Shown here piece after piece: positions 1 through 7,157 of a DNA stretch of 9,338 bases; position 1 is the stretch's first letter, and every line of letters starts with the position of its first letter. The notes beneath the pieces are model-generated. The model saw nothing but the letters and a program-made list of their open reading frames with translations, was not told where the DNA came from and did not search any database. The stretch lies in assembly GCA_012841175.1 (NCBI GenBank), contig DUVG01000111.1, positions 1-9,338 of the forward strand, written 5' to 3'. The DNA comes from Clostridium sp. (GTDB taxonomy: Bacteria > Bacillota > Clostridia > Acetivibrionales > Acetivibrionaceae). The translations under genes and the position numbers were made by a program.

Positions 1-149
1 AAGAAGGTAAAGTGTTTAAAAAAGACGAAAAAATCGTATGGAGATGCCGCAATTGCGGATACACTCATGAAGGAGATACAGCTCCTGAATTATGTCCTGC
101 ATGCGTTCACCCACAAGCACATTTTGAGGTTTTTATGGAAAATTATTAA
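1..149 (+). CDS. Rubrerythrin, C-terminal rubredoxin-like domain (5' partial)
   Basis: The reading frame is open from the left edge (first full codon at base 3) and stops with TAA at 147-149, giving 48 residues. They contain two CxxC pairs, CRNC at residues 15-18 and CPAC at 31-34, spaced as in the rubredoxin-type Fe(Cys)4 site. The surrounding pattern (W-R-C-x-x-C-G-Y before the first pair, and C-P-A-C-x-H-P-x-A-H-F after the second) is characteristic of the rubrerythrin C-terminus. Rubrerythrins are cytoplasmic non-haem iron peroxidases of anaerobes: a diiron four-helix domain reduces hydrogen peroxide and takes electrons through the C-terminal rubredoxin domain. The diiron domain lies outside the window, so its integrity cannot be judged. 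The gene ends just before a strong bidirectional terminator. The closely related reverse rubrerythrins place this domain at the N-terminus, which does not fit here. Confidence 0.93.
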   Translation, partial: EGKVFKKDEKIVWRCRNCGYTHEGDTAPELCPACVHPQAHFEVFMENY

Positions 150-178
150 TGATGAAATTGTTTATCAAAGCTGGAATT

Positions 179-232
179 GCTTATATAAAAATGAGCCGAG
201 ATTGCAAAATCCCGGCTCATTTTTATATAAGC
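179..232. terminator. Bidirectional intrinsic terminator, perfect 20-bp inverted repeat
   Basis: Bases 179-198 and 213-232 are perfect reverse complements, with a 14-nt loop. The GC-rich core ATGAGCCG / CGGCTCAT is flanked by an A-run on the left (187-191) and a T-run on the right (220-224), so either strand forms a stem followed by U-rich RNA. It lies 29 bp after the rubrerythrin stop and ends 1 bp before the stop codon of the convergent minus-strand gene, so it should serve both transcripts. Confidence 0.9.
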
Positions 233-233
233 T

Positions 234-632
234 TTACTTGTATCTTCTTAAGGCTTTAGGTTTTCCAAGTATTTCAGAAAAGACAAATCCGTTTATGATA
301 TCTCTTTCAGAAAGATTAGAAAAATCAGGAAAAACATTTCCCCTTTGCTTTGGCAAAGGCATAGGCTCTTCTGATTTTGGAATTGCTTTAGTTTCTTTTA
401 CAGCATCATTAGTTTTACTAGTAGAAGGTTTTACCTTATTAATGGGCTTCTTTGTAGGAGGAAGCCCTTTAATTCTTTTTACAGTGCCTTCAGCTGGCCT
501 TTGAGTACTTAACATTGGTTCACTGGTGCTTTGTGAAGGTACATTTTTATTGGTATTTTTTTTAGCTTCATTTATTGCATCTTCAATGAAATCAAAAAAA
601 CCTTCAAAAAGATCAAAACCGAAATTGCTCAT
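234..632 (-). CDS. Hypothetical protein downstream of floA (132 aa)
   Basis: I do not recognise this family. It starts with ATG at 632, preceded by AAGGAG about 9 nt upstream, so translation is well supported. Three zones are visible. Residues 1-25 are acidic and aromatic-rich (F4, F6, F9, F12, F13, F15) and could form an amphipathic helix. Residues 26-100 are a low-complexity linker rich in Pro, Lys, Thr and Ser, probably disordered. Residues 107-131 form a compact tail (LSERDIINGFVFSEILGKPK, then ALRRY) that looks like a conserved short binding motif. There is no signal peptide or clear membrane span. It begins 27 nt after the floA stop on the same strand and ends at the shared terminator, so it is probably co-transcribed with floA. 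A role as a membrane-associated or FloA-associated partner is only inference from position. Confidence 0.75.
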   Translation of the reverse strand: MSNFGFDLFEGFFDFIEDAINEAKKNTNKNVPSQSTSEPMLSTQRPAEGTVKRIKGLPPTKKPINKVKPSTSKTNDAVKETKAIPKSEEPMPLPKQRGNVFPDFSNLSERDIINGFVFSEILGKPKALRRYK

Positions 633-659
633 AAGTTACAACTCCTTAAATTATAAAAA

Positions 660-1655
660 CTATTTTTTATCAGGCTGTTGTTCATTATCGTTTTGTGTCG
701 CTTTAGATAGACTTAGTCTCATTTGGGTATCTGACATTATGTTTTGCATATTGTAATAATCCATAACCCCAATTTTACCTTCACGCAAAGCTGCAGCCAT
801 AGCTTTTGGAACTTCTGACTCAGCTTCTACAACTTTAGCTCTCATTTCCTGGACTCTAGCTTTCATTTCCTGTTCAGTAGCTACTGCCATAGCCCTTCTC
901 TCTTCGGCTTTTGCCTGTGCTATACGTTTATCAGCTTCTGCCTGGTCTGTTTGAAGTTGGGCACCTACGTTTCTACCAACATCAATGTCAGCAATGTCAA
1001 TTGAAAGTATTTCAAATGCTGTACCTGCATCAAGACCTTTTTCCAATACTGTTTTAGAAATTGCATCAGGGTTTTCTAAAACTTCTTTATGGCTTTCAGC
1101 TGAACCAACGGTGGTAACTACACCTTCACCTACACGTGCTATAATTGTTTGCTCTCCAGCTCCACCAACTAATCTGTTGATATTTGCCCTTACTGTAACC
1201 TTTGCTTTGGTACTAAGCTCTATACCGTCTTTTGCAATTGCAGAAACAATAGGGGTTTCAATAACTCTAGGATTAACACTCATTTGAACAGCTTCAAGAA
1301 CATTTCTTCCTGCTAAGTCAATGGCTGCAGCTCTTTCAAATTCAAGTGGAATATTTGCTCTTTGAGAAGCGATGAGAGCGTTTACAACTCTATCAACATT
1401 TCCACCTGCTAAGTAGTGTGCTTCTAGCTTGTTAATTGTAAGATTTAACCCTGCTTTTGTTGCCTTAATTAGAGGATTTACTATTCTTGAGGGAACAACT
1501 CTTCTAAGCCTCATTCCTACAAGTGTAAAAATCCCTACTTTTACATTGGCAGCGATAGCAGAAATCCAAAGACCTACAGGAATAATAGTTAAAAGAATGG
1601 ACAATAAAACAACTACTGCACCTATTATTAAAATAAGAACGGTAATTTCTGGCAT
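660..1655 (-). CDS. floA: Flotillin-like protein FloA (SPFH/band 7 membrane scaffold)
   Basis: FloA (B. subtilis YqfA) is a membrane-bound SPFH-domain scaffold that organises functional membrane microdomains. From the chosen start the protein has 331 residues, the usual length. Residues 4-33 are a hydrophobic membrane-inserting hairpin, residues about 35-230 are the SPFH-type domain (including NPRVIETPIVSAIAKDGIEL at 128-147), and residues 232-290 are an Ala/Glu/Lys-rich coiled coil. An upstream in-frame ATG at 1673 is possible, but the Shine-Dalgarno AAAGGAG (1670-1664) lies downstream of it. That site is 2 nt from the ATG at 1661 and 8 nt from the ATG at 1655, so 1655 is preferred. Upstream is ilvE and downstream an unknown small protein. 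No NfeD partner gene, often found next to floA, is present in the window. Confidence 0.96.
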   Translation of the reverse strand: MPEITVLILIIGAVVVLLSILLTIIPVGLWISAIAANVKVGIFTLVGMRLRRVVPSRIVNPLIKATKAGLNLTINKLEAHYLAGGNVDRVVNALIASQRANIPLEFERAAAIDLAGRNVLEAVQMSVNPRVIETPIVSAIAKDGIELSTKAKVTVRANINRLVGGAGEQTIIARVGEGVVTTVGSAESHKEVLENPDAISKTVLEKGLDAGTAFEILSIDIADIDVGRNVGAQLQTDQAEADKRIAQAKAEERRAMAVATEQEMKARVQEMRAKVVEAESEVPKAMAAALREGKIGVMDYYNMQNIMSDTQMRLSLSKATQNDNEQQPDKK

Positions 1656-1663
1656 AGACATTT

Positions 1664-1670
1664 CTCCTTT
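1664..1670 (-). promoter_or_regulatory. Ribosome binding site that decides the floA start
   Basis: AAAGGAG on the minus strand lies inside the longest open frame. It is 8 nt before the ATG at 1655 and only 2 nt before the ATG at 1661, which argues against the ATG at 1673. Confidence 0.75.
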
Positions 1671-1690
1671 CATATTTGTGTTTTTTTTGG

Positions 1691-1746
1691 AAGTAATCCA
1701 ACAATAAATGCCCAGTTTTCAATTAGGTTTTATTATTGGACTACTT
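1691..1746 (-). other. Hairpin in the ilvE-floA gap, paired through G-U wobbles on the minus strand
   Basis: Bases 1691-1708 and 1729-1746 form an 18-bp stem with a 20-nt loop. Read as plus-strand RNA it has two A-C mismatches (1696/1741 and 1702/1735). Read as minus-strand RNA, the direction of ilvE and floA, both become G-U wobbles, so the stem is continuous. After the 3' arm the minus strand reads CC followed by an A-run, with no U-tract, so it is not a standard terminator. It may stabilise or process an ilvE-floA transcript, or be part of the floA leader. Confidence 0.5.
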
Positions 1747-1783
1747 TTAAAATTTATATTTATTATTGCTAACCAAAACTATA

Positions 1784-2854
1784 TTAATCTATTTCTACAG
1801 TCCAGCCAAATTTATCTTCAACTTTTCCATACTGTATACCTGTTATTGTTTCATATATTTTAGAAGAAAGTGAACCTATTTCTCCATTGTTTATTTTTAT
1901 AATGTTATCATTCCAATTAAGTTCTCCTATTGGGGAAATAACAGCAGCAGTACCAGTTCCAAAAGCTTCAATAAGAGTACCCTTTGAGTGAGCTTCATAT
2001 AATTCATCAATTGTAATTTTTCTTTCTGTTACTTTTATACCCCATGATTTTAATAGTTCAATGGTAGAATCTCTTGTTACACCTGCTAAAATGCTGCCTT
2101 CTAGAGAGGGGGTAACTATTTCATTATCTATGTTGAAAAATACATTCATTGTTCCAACTTCTTCAACGTATTTTTTCTCCACACCATCTAGCCATAGTAC
2201 CTGTGTATAGCCTTTTTTATTTGCTTCTAATTGAGCTTTTAAGCTACAAGCATAGTTTCCAGGAGTCTTAGCATAACCTATACCTCCTTTAACGGCACGC
2301 ACATAGTTGTTTTCAACATAGATTTTAACAGGATTTATCCCTTCTTTATAATATGCACCAACTGGAGAAAGAATTATCATAAATTTGTAAGTTAATGAAG
2401 CCCTTACGCCTAAGAATGGATCTGTAGCAATGATAAATGGACGTATATAGAGGGAAGTACCCTCGGATTCAGGAATCCAATCCTTATCAATATTAATAAG
2501 TGTTTTGAGAGCTTCTAGTGCAAAATCTGTGTCTATTTCAGGTATACACAACCTATCATTTGAAATATTTATTCTGTCCATGTTTTTTTTAGGTCTGAAA
2601 AGAAGTACTTTTCCCTCATCTGTTTTATATGCTTTAAGACCTTCAAAAATTGCCTGACCATAATGAAAGATCATTGTTGAAGGATCAAATTCCATAGGTC
2701 CATAGGGAACAATTCTAGGATCGTGCCAGCCTTTACCTTCTGTATAATCCATTATAAACATATGGTCTGTAAAAATTTGTCCAAAGCCTAAATTAGATGG
2801 ATCTGGTTTTTTCTTAGGATTTTGAGTTTTTTCGATACTTATTTTTAATGACAT
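1784..2854 (-). CDS. ilvE: Branched-chain amino acid aminotransferase
   Basis: A PLP-dependent fold-type IV transaminase that interconverts leucine, isoleucine and valine with their 2-oxo acids, using 2-oxoglutarate/glutamate, in the cytoplasm. The 356 residues match the larger (eukaryote-like) BCAT subgroup in length. Visible signatures are the N-terminal FHYGQAIFEGLKAY region (63-76), the Schiff-base lysine K196 in GGIGYAKTPGNYACSL (190-205), EVGTMN (232-237), GVTRDS (258-263) and the phosphate-binding GTGTAAVISPI (299-309). ATG at 2854 is preceded by AAAGGGG (2870-2864) at 9 nt. The gene is divergent from yqeG. No T-box leader or other amino-acid-sensing RNA could be recognised upstream. 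No U-tract terminator follows, so read-through into floA is possible. Confidence 0.98.
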   Translation of the reverse strand: MSLKISIEKTQNPKKKPDPSNLGFGQIFTDHMFIMDYTEGKGWHDPRIVPYGPMEFDPSTMIFHYGQAIFEGLKAYKTDEGKVLLFRPKKNMDRINISNDRLCIPEIDTDFALEALKTLINIDKDWIPESEGTSLYIRPFIIATDPFLGVRASLTYKFMIILSPVGAYYKEGINPVKIYVENNYVRAVKGGIGYAKTPGNYACSLKAQLEANKKGYTQVLWLDGVEKKYVEEVGTMNVFFNIDNEIVTPSLEGSILAGVTRDSTIELLKSWGIKVTERKITIDELYEAHSKGTLIEAFGTGTAAVISPIGELNWNDNIIKINNGEIGSLSSKIYETITGIQYGKVEDKFGWTVEID

Positions 2855-3174
2855 TTAAAATAACCCCTTTCAATTAAAAAATCTAATAAATTCACTCAAT
2901 TCACACAATTATTATGATGAGAATTAATTATTATTTTAAAGCATATCTTAATTTTAAATAAATGATTTATAAAAAACAAGCTTTTTGAGGAAAATAGCAT
3001 ATATCTATTATGCAACTTTTTTATTGAAAAATCCAGCACCTTTAAATAATTGATAAAAAAAACATTAAAAAGAGGAAAATAAAAGACATATCTTATTGAT
3101 ATTATCTTTATGTACTGTTATTCTATAATTATGGTTTTATATAAAATTTTTAATTTAGAGTTTTGGAGGAGAAA
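2855..3174. other. Divergent AT-rich intergenic region, ilvE / yqeG
   Basis: This 320-bp stretch has no gene I can support. It must hold promoters for ilvE (leftward) and yqeG (rightward). A small inverted repeat, GCATA (2997-3001) with TATGC (3009-3013), is followed by a T-run but has only 5 bp of stem. The 9-mer CATATCTTA occurs twice, at 2942-2950 and 3087-3095, with unknown meaning. I found no convincing riboswitch, T-box or CodY-type box. Confidence 0.6.
3124..3129 (+). promoter_or_regulatory. Possible -10 element for yqeG-aroE
   Basis: A perfect TATAAT lies about 45 bp before the yqeG start. No good -35 sits at 16-18 bp: the best TTGA-type hexamer (TTGATA, 3096-3101) is 22 bp upstream, so the promoter call is tentative in this AT-rich sequence. 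Confidence 0.35.
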
Positions 3175-3684
3175 ATGATTAAAAAATTTTATCCTGATTT
3201 AATAGCAGATGATGTTAAAAAAATAGATTTAAATTATTTAATTGAAAATAATATAAAGGGACTTATTCTTGATATAGACAATACTCTTGTACCTGATTAT
3301 GTAAAAGAAGCAGGTGACGATATTATAGAGTGGCTGGATAAAGTTAAAAAAATGGGACTCAAAATTTGTATAGTTTCGAATGCTACTCAAAAGAGGGTTT
3401 TGAAATTTAATGAAAAGTTAGGTTTTGATGCAATTTCACGTGCTTCAAAACCTAGCAGAAAGCCTTTTTTAAAAGCAATAAAACTTATGGGCATTAAAGC
3501 AGAAGAAACTGCTGTTATTGGAGACCAACTTTTTACCGATATATACGGTGGAAATAAGCTTAATATGTTTACTATATTGGTAAAGCCCATAGCCACTAAA
3601 GAATTTGTTTTGGTTAGAATGAAAAGATTAGCAGAAAAATTTGTTCTAGCAAGACATGCTAAAAGCAATCAAAAAAGAACTTAA
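3175..3684 (+). CDS. yqeG: YqeG-family HAD-superfamily (subclass IIIA) phosphatase
   Basis: A cytoplasmic HAD-type phosphohydrolase of 169 residues, the normal size for YqeG. Substrate is unknown for the family. All four HAD motifs are visible: DIDNT at 33-37 (D33 nucleophile, D35 acid/base), S68 in SNA, the lysine-containing KPSRKPF at 92-98, and GDQLFTD at 116-122 with acidic residues D117 and D122 for magnesium. The frame can be extended to TTG at 3163, but the Shine-Dalgarno GGAGG (3165-3169) lies inside that extension, 5 nt before ATG 3175, so the ATG is preferred. aroE follows after 43 bp on the same strand. In many Firmicutes yqeG is followed by the GTPase gene yqeH and then aroE; here yqeH is missing from between them. 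Confidence 0.94.
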   Translation: MIKKFYPDLIADDVKKIDLNYLIENNIKGLILDIDNTLVPDYVKEAGDDIIEWLDKVKKMGLKICIVSNATQKRVLKFNEKLGFDAISRASKPSRKPFLKAIKLMGIKAEETAVIGDQLFTDIYGGNKLNMFTILVKPIATKEFVLVRMKRLAEKFVLARHAKSNQKRT

Positions 3685-3727
3685 ATAATTAACGAAAAAG
3701 AACTTGAAGAATAGAGGGATAGCCAAC

Positions 3728-4612
3728 ATGAATATTGATACGAGGGTTACAGGACAAACAAAACTACTGGGGATTATTGGAAACCCCGTTGAACACTCTA
3801 TTTCGCCTATATTACATAATACTCTTAGTTCACTTTTAGGTCTAGATCTTGTATATGTGCCATTAAAAGTAGAAAAAGAGGATTTATCAATTGTAGTTAG
3901 GGCTCTAAAATCATTGGATTTTGTAGGGTTTAATGTTACCATTCCATATAAAAAAGAAATAATGAAATATATTGATGAAAACAGCATAGAAGCTATTTTA
4001 ATGGGTGCTGTAAATACAGTTAAAAGAATTGATGGAAAATTATATGGTTACAATACAGATGCTGAAGGATTTTTAACCTCATTTAAAGAGGAGGCTCAAA
4101 CTTCTTTTGAAGGGAAAAAAGTTATTTTAATTGGAGCTGGTGGGGTAGCACGTCCTATAGCAGTAAAAATTGCTTCTGAAGGAGCAGAAAAGATAAGCAT
4201 TGTAAATAGAACTAAAGAAAAAGCTATAGAACTTGCAGAAACTGTAAATGAGAATGTGAAAGAAATAGTCCAAGTTTATAATTATGAAGATAAAACATTT
4301 AAAATGGCTGTTGAAGAAAGTGATATAATTATAAATACTACATCTGTTGGAATGACGCCTGATGTTAACAGCACTCCTATAAGTGGGAATTATTTTAATG
4401 GCAATCAGATTGTATATGATGTAATATACACCCCTGCAGAGACAAAACTATTAAAAGATGCCAAAAAGAAAGGGTGTAAAACAATAAACGGTTTGGGTAT
4501 GCTTTTTTATCAGGGAATTAAGGCATATGAAATATGGACCGGAGTTAAGCTTTCAGAAGAAAACATTGAAGATATTTATACTTCCTTTAAGAAAATTGTA
4601 AAAAACAAATAA
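3728..4612 (+). CDS. aroE: Shikimate dehydrogenase (NADP+)
   Basis: Reversibly reduces 3-dehydroshikimate to shikimate with NADPH, the fourth step of the chorismate and aromatic amino acid pathway. The protein has 294 residues from ATG 3728, a little longer than the usual 270-290. Motifs in order are the shikimate-binding GNPVEHSISP (18-27, S24 and S26), NVTIPYK (69-75) with catalytic K75, GAVNTV (93-98), NTD (109-111) with catalytic D111, the Rossmann loop GAGGVA (136-141), NRT (160-162) for the NADP phosphate, and a C-terminal NGLGMLFYQG segment. A TTG at 3704 would add 8 residues but lacks a good ribosome binding site, whereas ATG 3728 has GAGGG 9 nt upstream. Probably co-transcribed with yqeG. 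No clear terminator directly follows. Confidence 0.98.
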   Translation: MNIDTRVTGQTKLLGIIGNPVEHSISPILHNTLSSLLGLDLVYVPLKVEKEDLSIVVRALKSLDFVGFNVTIPYKKEIMKYIDENSIEAILMGAVNTVKRIDGKLYGYNTDAEGFLTSFKEEAQTSFEGKKVILIGAGGVARPIAVKIASEGAEKISIVNRTKEKAIELAETVNENVKEIVQVYNYEDKTFKMAVEESDIIINTTSVGMTPDVNSTPISGNYFNGNQIVYDVIYTPAETKLLKDAKKKGCKTINGLGMLFYQGIKAYEIWTGVKLSEENIEDIYTSFKKIVKNK

Positions 4613-4671
4613 TTAAATTCAAAAAATTATACAAACCATAAAAGATGATTTATACAGAGTGTTTTAAGGTG

Positions 4672-4701
4672 TTGAAATAAATATTATTATGTGAGTATAA
4701 T
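4672..4701 (+). promoter_or_regulatory. Sigma-A-type promoter for the CotH-dockerin gene
   Basis: TTGAAA (4672-4677) and TATAAT (4696-4701) are separated by 18 bp, the best sigma-A match I found in the window. Transcription would start near 4708, giving a leader of about 230 nt before the TTG start at 4939. The 10-mer AAATTATTGT occurs twice just downstream (4722-4731 and 4749-4758), possibly by chance in AT-rich DNA. Confidence 0.6.
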
Positions 4702-4938
4702 ATAGTAAACAGGTATTATTAAAATTATTGTAGTTATACTTTAATACTAAATTATTGTTTTAATATCTTTTTTTATAAATTCTACAAAACAGCTTTGAAG
4801 TAATCTTTTTAGATATCTTTATATTTAAAAGTCTTAGGAACCAGTTTAAATATTTAAATTAATAAGATTTTAACTAAAAACAGATTTTAAGAATCTATTT
4901 TTAGTTTTATATAATTTTAATTTTAGGAGGTTTTTAAT
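4702..4938 (+). promoter_or_regulatory. Long AT-rich leader of the CotH gene, with a terminator-like hairpin before the start
   Basis: With the promoter above, this completes the 326-bp gap after aroE; no gene is seen in it. Bases 4872-4886 pair with 4892-4906 (5-nt loop, one C-A mismatch), and U-rich RNA follows, so the element resembles a weak intrinsic terminator placed 18 nt before the Shine-Dalgarno AGGAGG (4925-4930). An upstream copy of the 3' arm, AATCTTTTTAG at about 4802-4812, could pair with the 5' arm instead. That would permit attenuation. It could equally be the terminator of yqeG-aroE. It matches no riboswitch class that I recognise. Confidence 0.4.
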
Positions 4939-7122
4939 TTGAAAAAAAAAATATGTAGTTTGCTAGTCTTTATAGTTCTGTTAACTGGAATAACAGGGCT
5001 TAATGTTGTCGCGCAGTCAGGGGAGGTTTTAAGGCCAATTTTTTCACAACAAGGGGGTTTTTATACACAGCCTTTTATGTTACATCTTAGTACACAGGAT
5101 CAAAATGCAAGGATTTATTATACTACAGATGGTTCAGTACCTACACCAGGTTCTGAAGGAACTTTTGAATATTCAGGTGGTATACAAATCCAGGATAAAA
5201 CAGAAGAACCTAATGATTTATCAATGATAAGCAATATTTCAAGTGATAGATTTCAAGGATGGATTGAGCCAAAAGGGCAGCTTTTCAAAGGAACTGTAGT
5301 AAGAGCAGTTGCGGTAAATCAAGGAGGGGCAATGAGTAGTGTAGTTACACAATCATATTTTGTTGACCCTAATGGAATTCAAAGATACAGACTTCCTGTG
5401 ATTTCTGTAGTAACTGATAGAGATAATCTTTTTGACAATCAAATTGGCATATATGTAAATGGAAATTATGAAAACAGAGGAGAGGAATGGGAAAGACCTG
5501 TCCACATTGAGTTTTTTGAAGAAAATGGCAGCCTTGCTTTTTCCCAAAATGCTGGAATTAGAATACATGGTGGATATACACGAAATTATGCTCAAAAATC
5601 CTTTAGACTTTATGCCAGAGAAGAATATGATGAACAAAAATGGTTTGAATACAATTTCTTTCCGGGCTTAAAAGGCAAGGGCACTGGGGAGAGTTTACAA
5701 AAGTTTAAACGTCTGCTACTAAGAATGTCTGGAAATGATTCCCAATACACAATGTTCAGGGACGGTCTTATGCAGGGTTTGGTTTCTCACTTAAATGTAG
5801 ATACTCAAGCCTTTAGAGCTACGGTATTATTTTTAAATGGCGAGTTTTGGGGAATATACAATGTAAGAGAACGTTATGATGACAGATATTTTCAAGGGCA
5901 CTATGATCTTGATAGAAAGAATGTTGCACTTTTGAGTATTGTAGGATCTATTGAAGAAGTAATTGATGTGGATGAAGGTACAGAAGAAGATGCACAAGAT
6001 TACAGAAATATTGTAAATTACATTAGACAAAATAATATTAAAGATAAGAGTACATATGGTTACCTTAATACAAAAATAGATATAGATAGTTATATTGATT
6101 ATCTTATTACCCATATTTATTTTGCAAATACAGATTGGCCTGCAAATAATCAAGCTCTATGGAAATACAAAACCGATAACGGCCAATACAACCCTAATGC
6201 CCCTAAAGGACAGGATGGAAGATGGAGATGGGCTATAAAAGATACTGACTTTGGTTTTGGTCTTGCATATGGTGGACAGGTAAATCATAACACTTTATTG
6301 TACGCTTCAAGTGAGGGAAGAGGTTTTGGAGCAGCTCCAGATTGGTCGGTATTTTTATTTAAAACCCTTTTAGAAAATGACGATTTTAGAAATAATTTTA
6401 TAAACCGTTTTGCTGACCATATAAACACTACTTTTGTTCCTGAAAGAGTAAATGAGATGATTGACCAAAAAAGTGATGATATAGCTCATATAATAGAGGA
6501 ACACAACAGACGCTGGAATAAAATTGAAGGTTGGGATAAGGAAGTTAGAGTATTAAGGGATTTTGCTGACAGAAGACCTTCATATGTTATAAATCATATA
6601 GTTAATAGATTTAAAGACAATGGAGTTTTGCAAAGTGCATCCATTAACCTTAGCACAGAAATTGATAAGGGTTTTATTAGGATAAATTCAATAGATATAA
6701 ACGAAAAAACTCCTGGAGTTAAAAACCCAGCTCAGTGGAGTGGAGTATATTTTGAAGGGGTTCCAGTTACCATCAAGGCAATTCCAAATGAAGGCTATAA
6801 GTTTGAAAAATGGGAAGGAATTAATGATGACATCTATAATGATACAATAACAATTAATCCTCAAAACAATATGAATATAAGAGCTGTTTTCAAAAAGACT
6901 TCGACAGATGAGCAGGTTGTGGGAGATTTAAATGGGGATAAAATAGTAAATTCTGCAGATTACGTATTGTTACAAAGATATGTTTTAGATATTTCAGATT
7001 TGAAATTAGAGGACAAGTTTGGGGTAACGGATTTAAATTTAGATGGAAGAATTAATTCCATAGATTGTGCAATTTTAAAAAGATATATTTTAGATATAAT
7101 CACATTATTACCACATAAATGA
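4939..7122 (+). CDS. Secreted CotH-domain kinase with C-terminal type I dockerin
   Basis: A 727-residue cellulosomal protein. Start is TTG 4939, 8 nt after a perfect AGGAGG. Residues 1-25 are a signal peptide with likely cleavage after VVA. Residues about 31-143 contain a chitobiase C-terminal-like beta domain (YYTTDGSVPTPGS at 60-72). Residues about 150-550 are the CotH domain: LPVISVVTDRDNLFD (152-166), HGGYTRNYAQKSFRLY (210-225, candidate ATP lysine K220), GEFWGIYNVRERYD (301-314) and DTDFGFG (435-441, candidate metal-binding D435/D437). Residues about 575-653 resemble an InlB-type/divergent repeat (PNEGYKFEKWEG). Residues 662-722 are a dockerin with two calcium loops (D663-N665-D667...D674 and D698-N700-D702...D709). 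CotH proteins of Bacillus and Legionella have protein kinase activity; here the dockerin would place it on a cohesin scaffold outside the cell. Its substrate is unknown. Confidence 0.96.
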   Translation: MKKKICSLLVFIVLLTGITGLNVVAQSGEVLRPIFSQQGGFYTQPFMLHLSTQDQNARIYYTTDGSVPTPGSEGTFEYSGGIQIQDKTEEPNDLSMISNISSDRFQGWIEPKGQLFKGTVVRAVAVNQGGAMSSVVTQSYFVDPNGIQRYRLPVISVVTDRDNLFDNQIGIYVNGNYENRGEEWERPVHIEFFEENGSLAFSQNAGIRIHGGYTRNYAQKSFRLYAREEYDEQKWFEYNFFPGLKGKGTGESLQKFKRLLLRMSGNDSQYTMFRDGLMQGLVSHLNVDTQAFRATVLFLNGEFWGIYNVRERYDDRYFQGHYDLDRKNVALLSIVGSIEEVIDVDEGTEEDAQDYRNIVNYIRQNNIKDKSTYGYLNTKIDIDSYIDYLITHIYFANTDWPANNQALWKYKTDNGQYNPNAPKGQDGRWRWAIKDTDFGFGLAYGGQVNHNTLLYASSEGRGFGAAPDWSVFLFKTLLENDDFRNNFINRFADHINTTFVPERVNEMIDQKSDDIAHIIEEHNRRWNKIEGWDKEVRVLRDFADRRPSYVINHIVNRFKDNGVLQSASINLSTEIDKGFIRINSIDINEKTPGVKNPAQWSGVYFEGVPVTIKAIPNEGYKFEKWEGINDDIYNDTITINPQNNMNIRAVFKKTSTDEQVVGDLNGDKIVNSADYVLLQRYVLDISDLKLEDKFGVTDLNLDGRINSIDCAILKRYILDIITLLPHK

Positions 7123-7157
7123 ATTGATTTTTGACATATAGCAAAGGTATCCTGTTG

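Noticed and set aside
67..504. Open frame on the + strand (145 codons) across the rubrerythrin end and the small minus-strand gene
   Set aside because: It starts inside the rubrerythrin frame, crosses the terminator and is the shadow of the minus-strand gene, which has a proper ribosome binding site.
2911..2935. Fur-box-like inverted AT repeat (TGAGAAT ... ATTATTA) upstream of ilvE
   Set aside because: The half sites are spaced by two bases instead of one and are imperfect; expected by chance in such AT-rich DNA.
2855..3174. T-box or CodY control of ilvE
   Set aside because: No AGGGTGGNACCGCG-type T-box core and no convincing AATTTTCNGAAAATT match on either strand.
5833..6153. Minus-strand open frame inside the CotH gene (106 codons)
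   Set aside because: Antisense shadow, rich in Ile, Tyr and Phe from reading AT-rich coding DNA backwards; no ribosome binding site or family resemblance.
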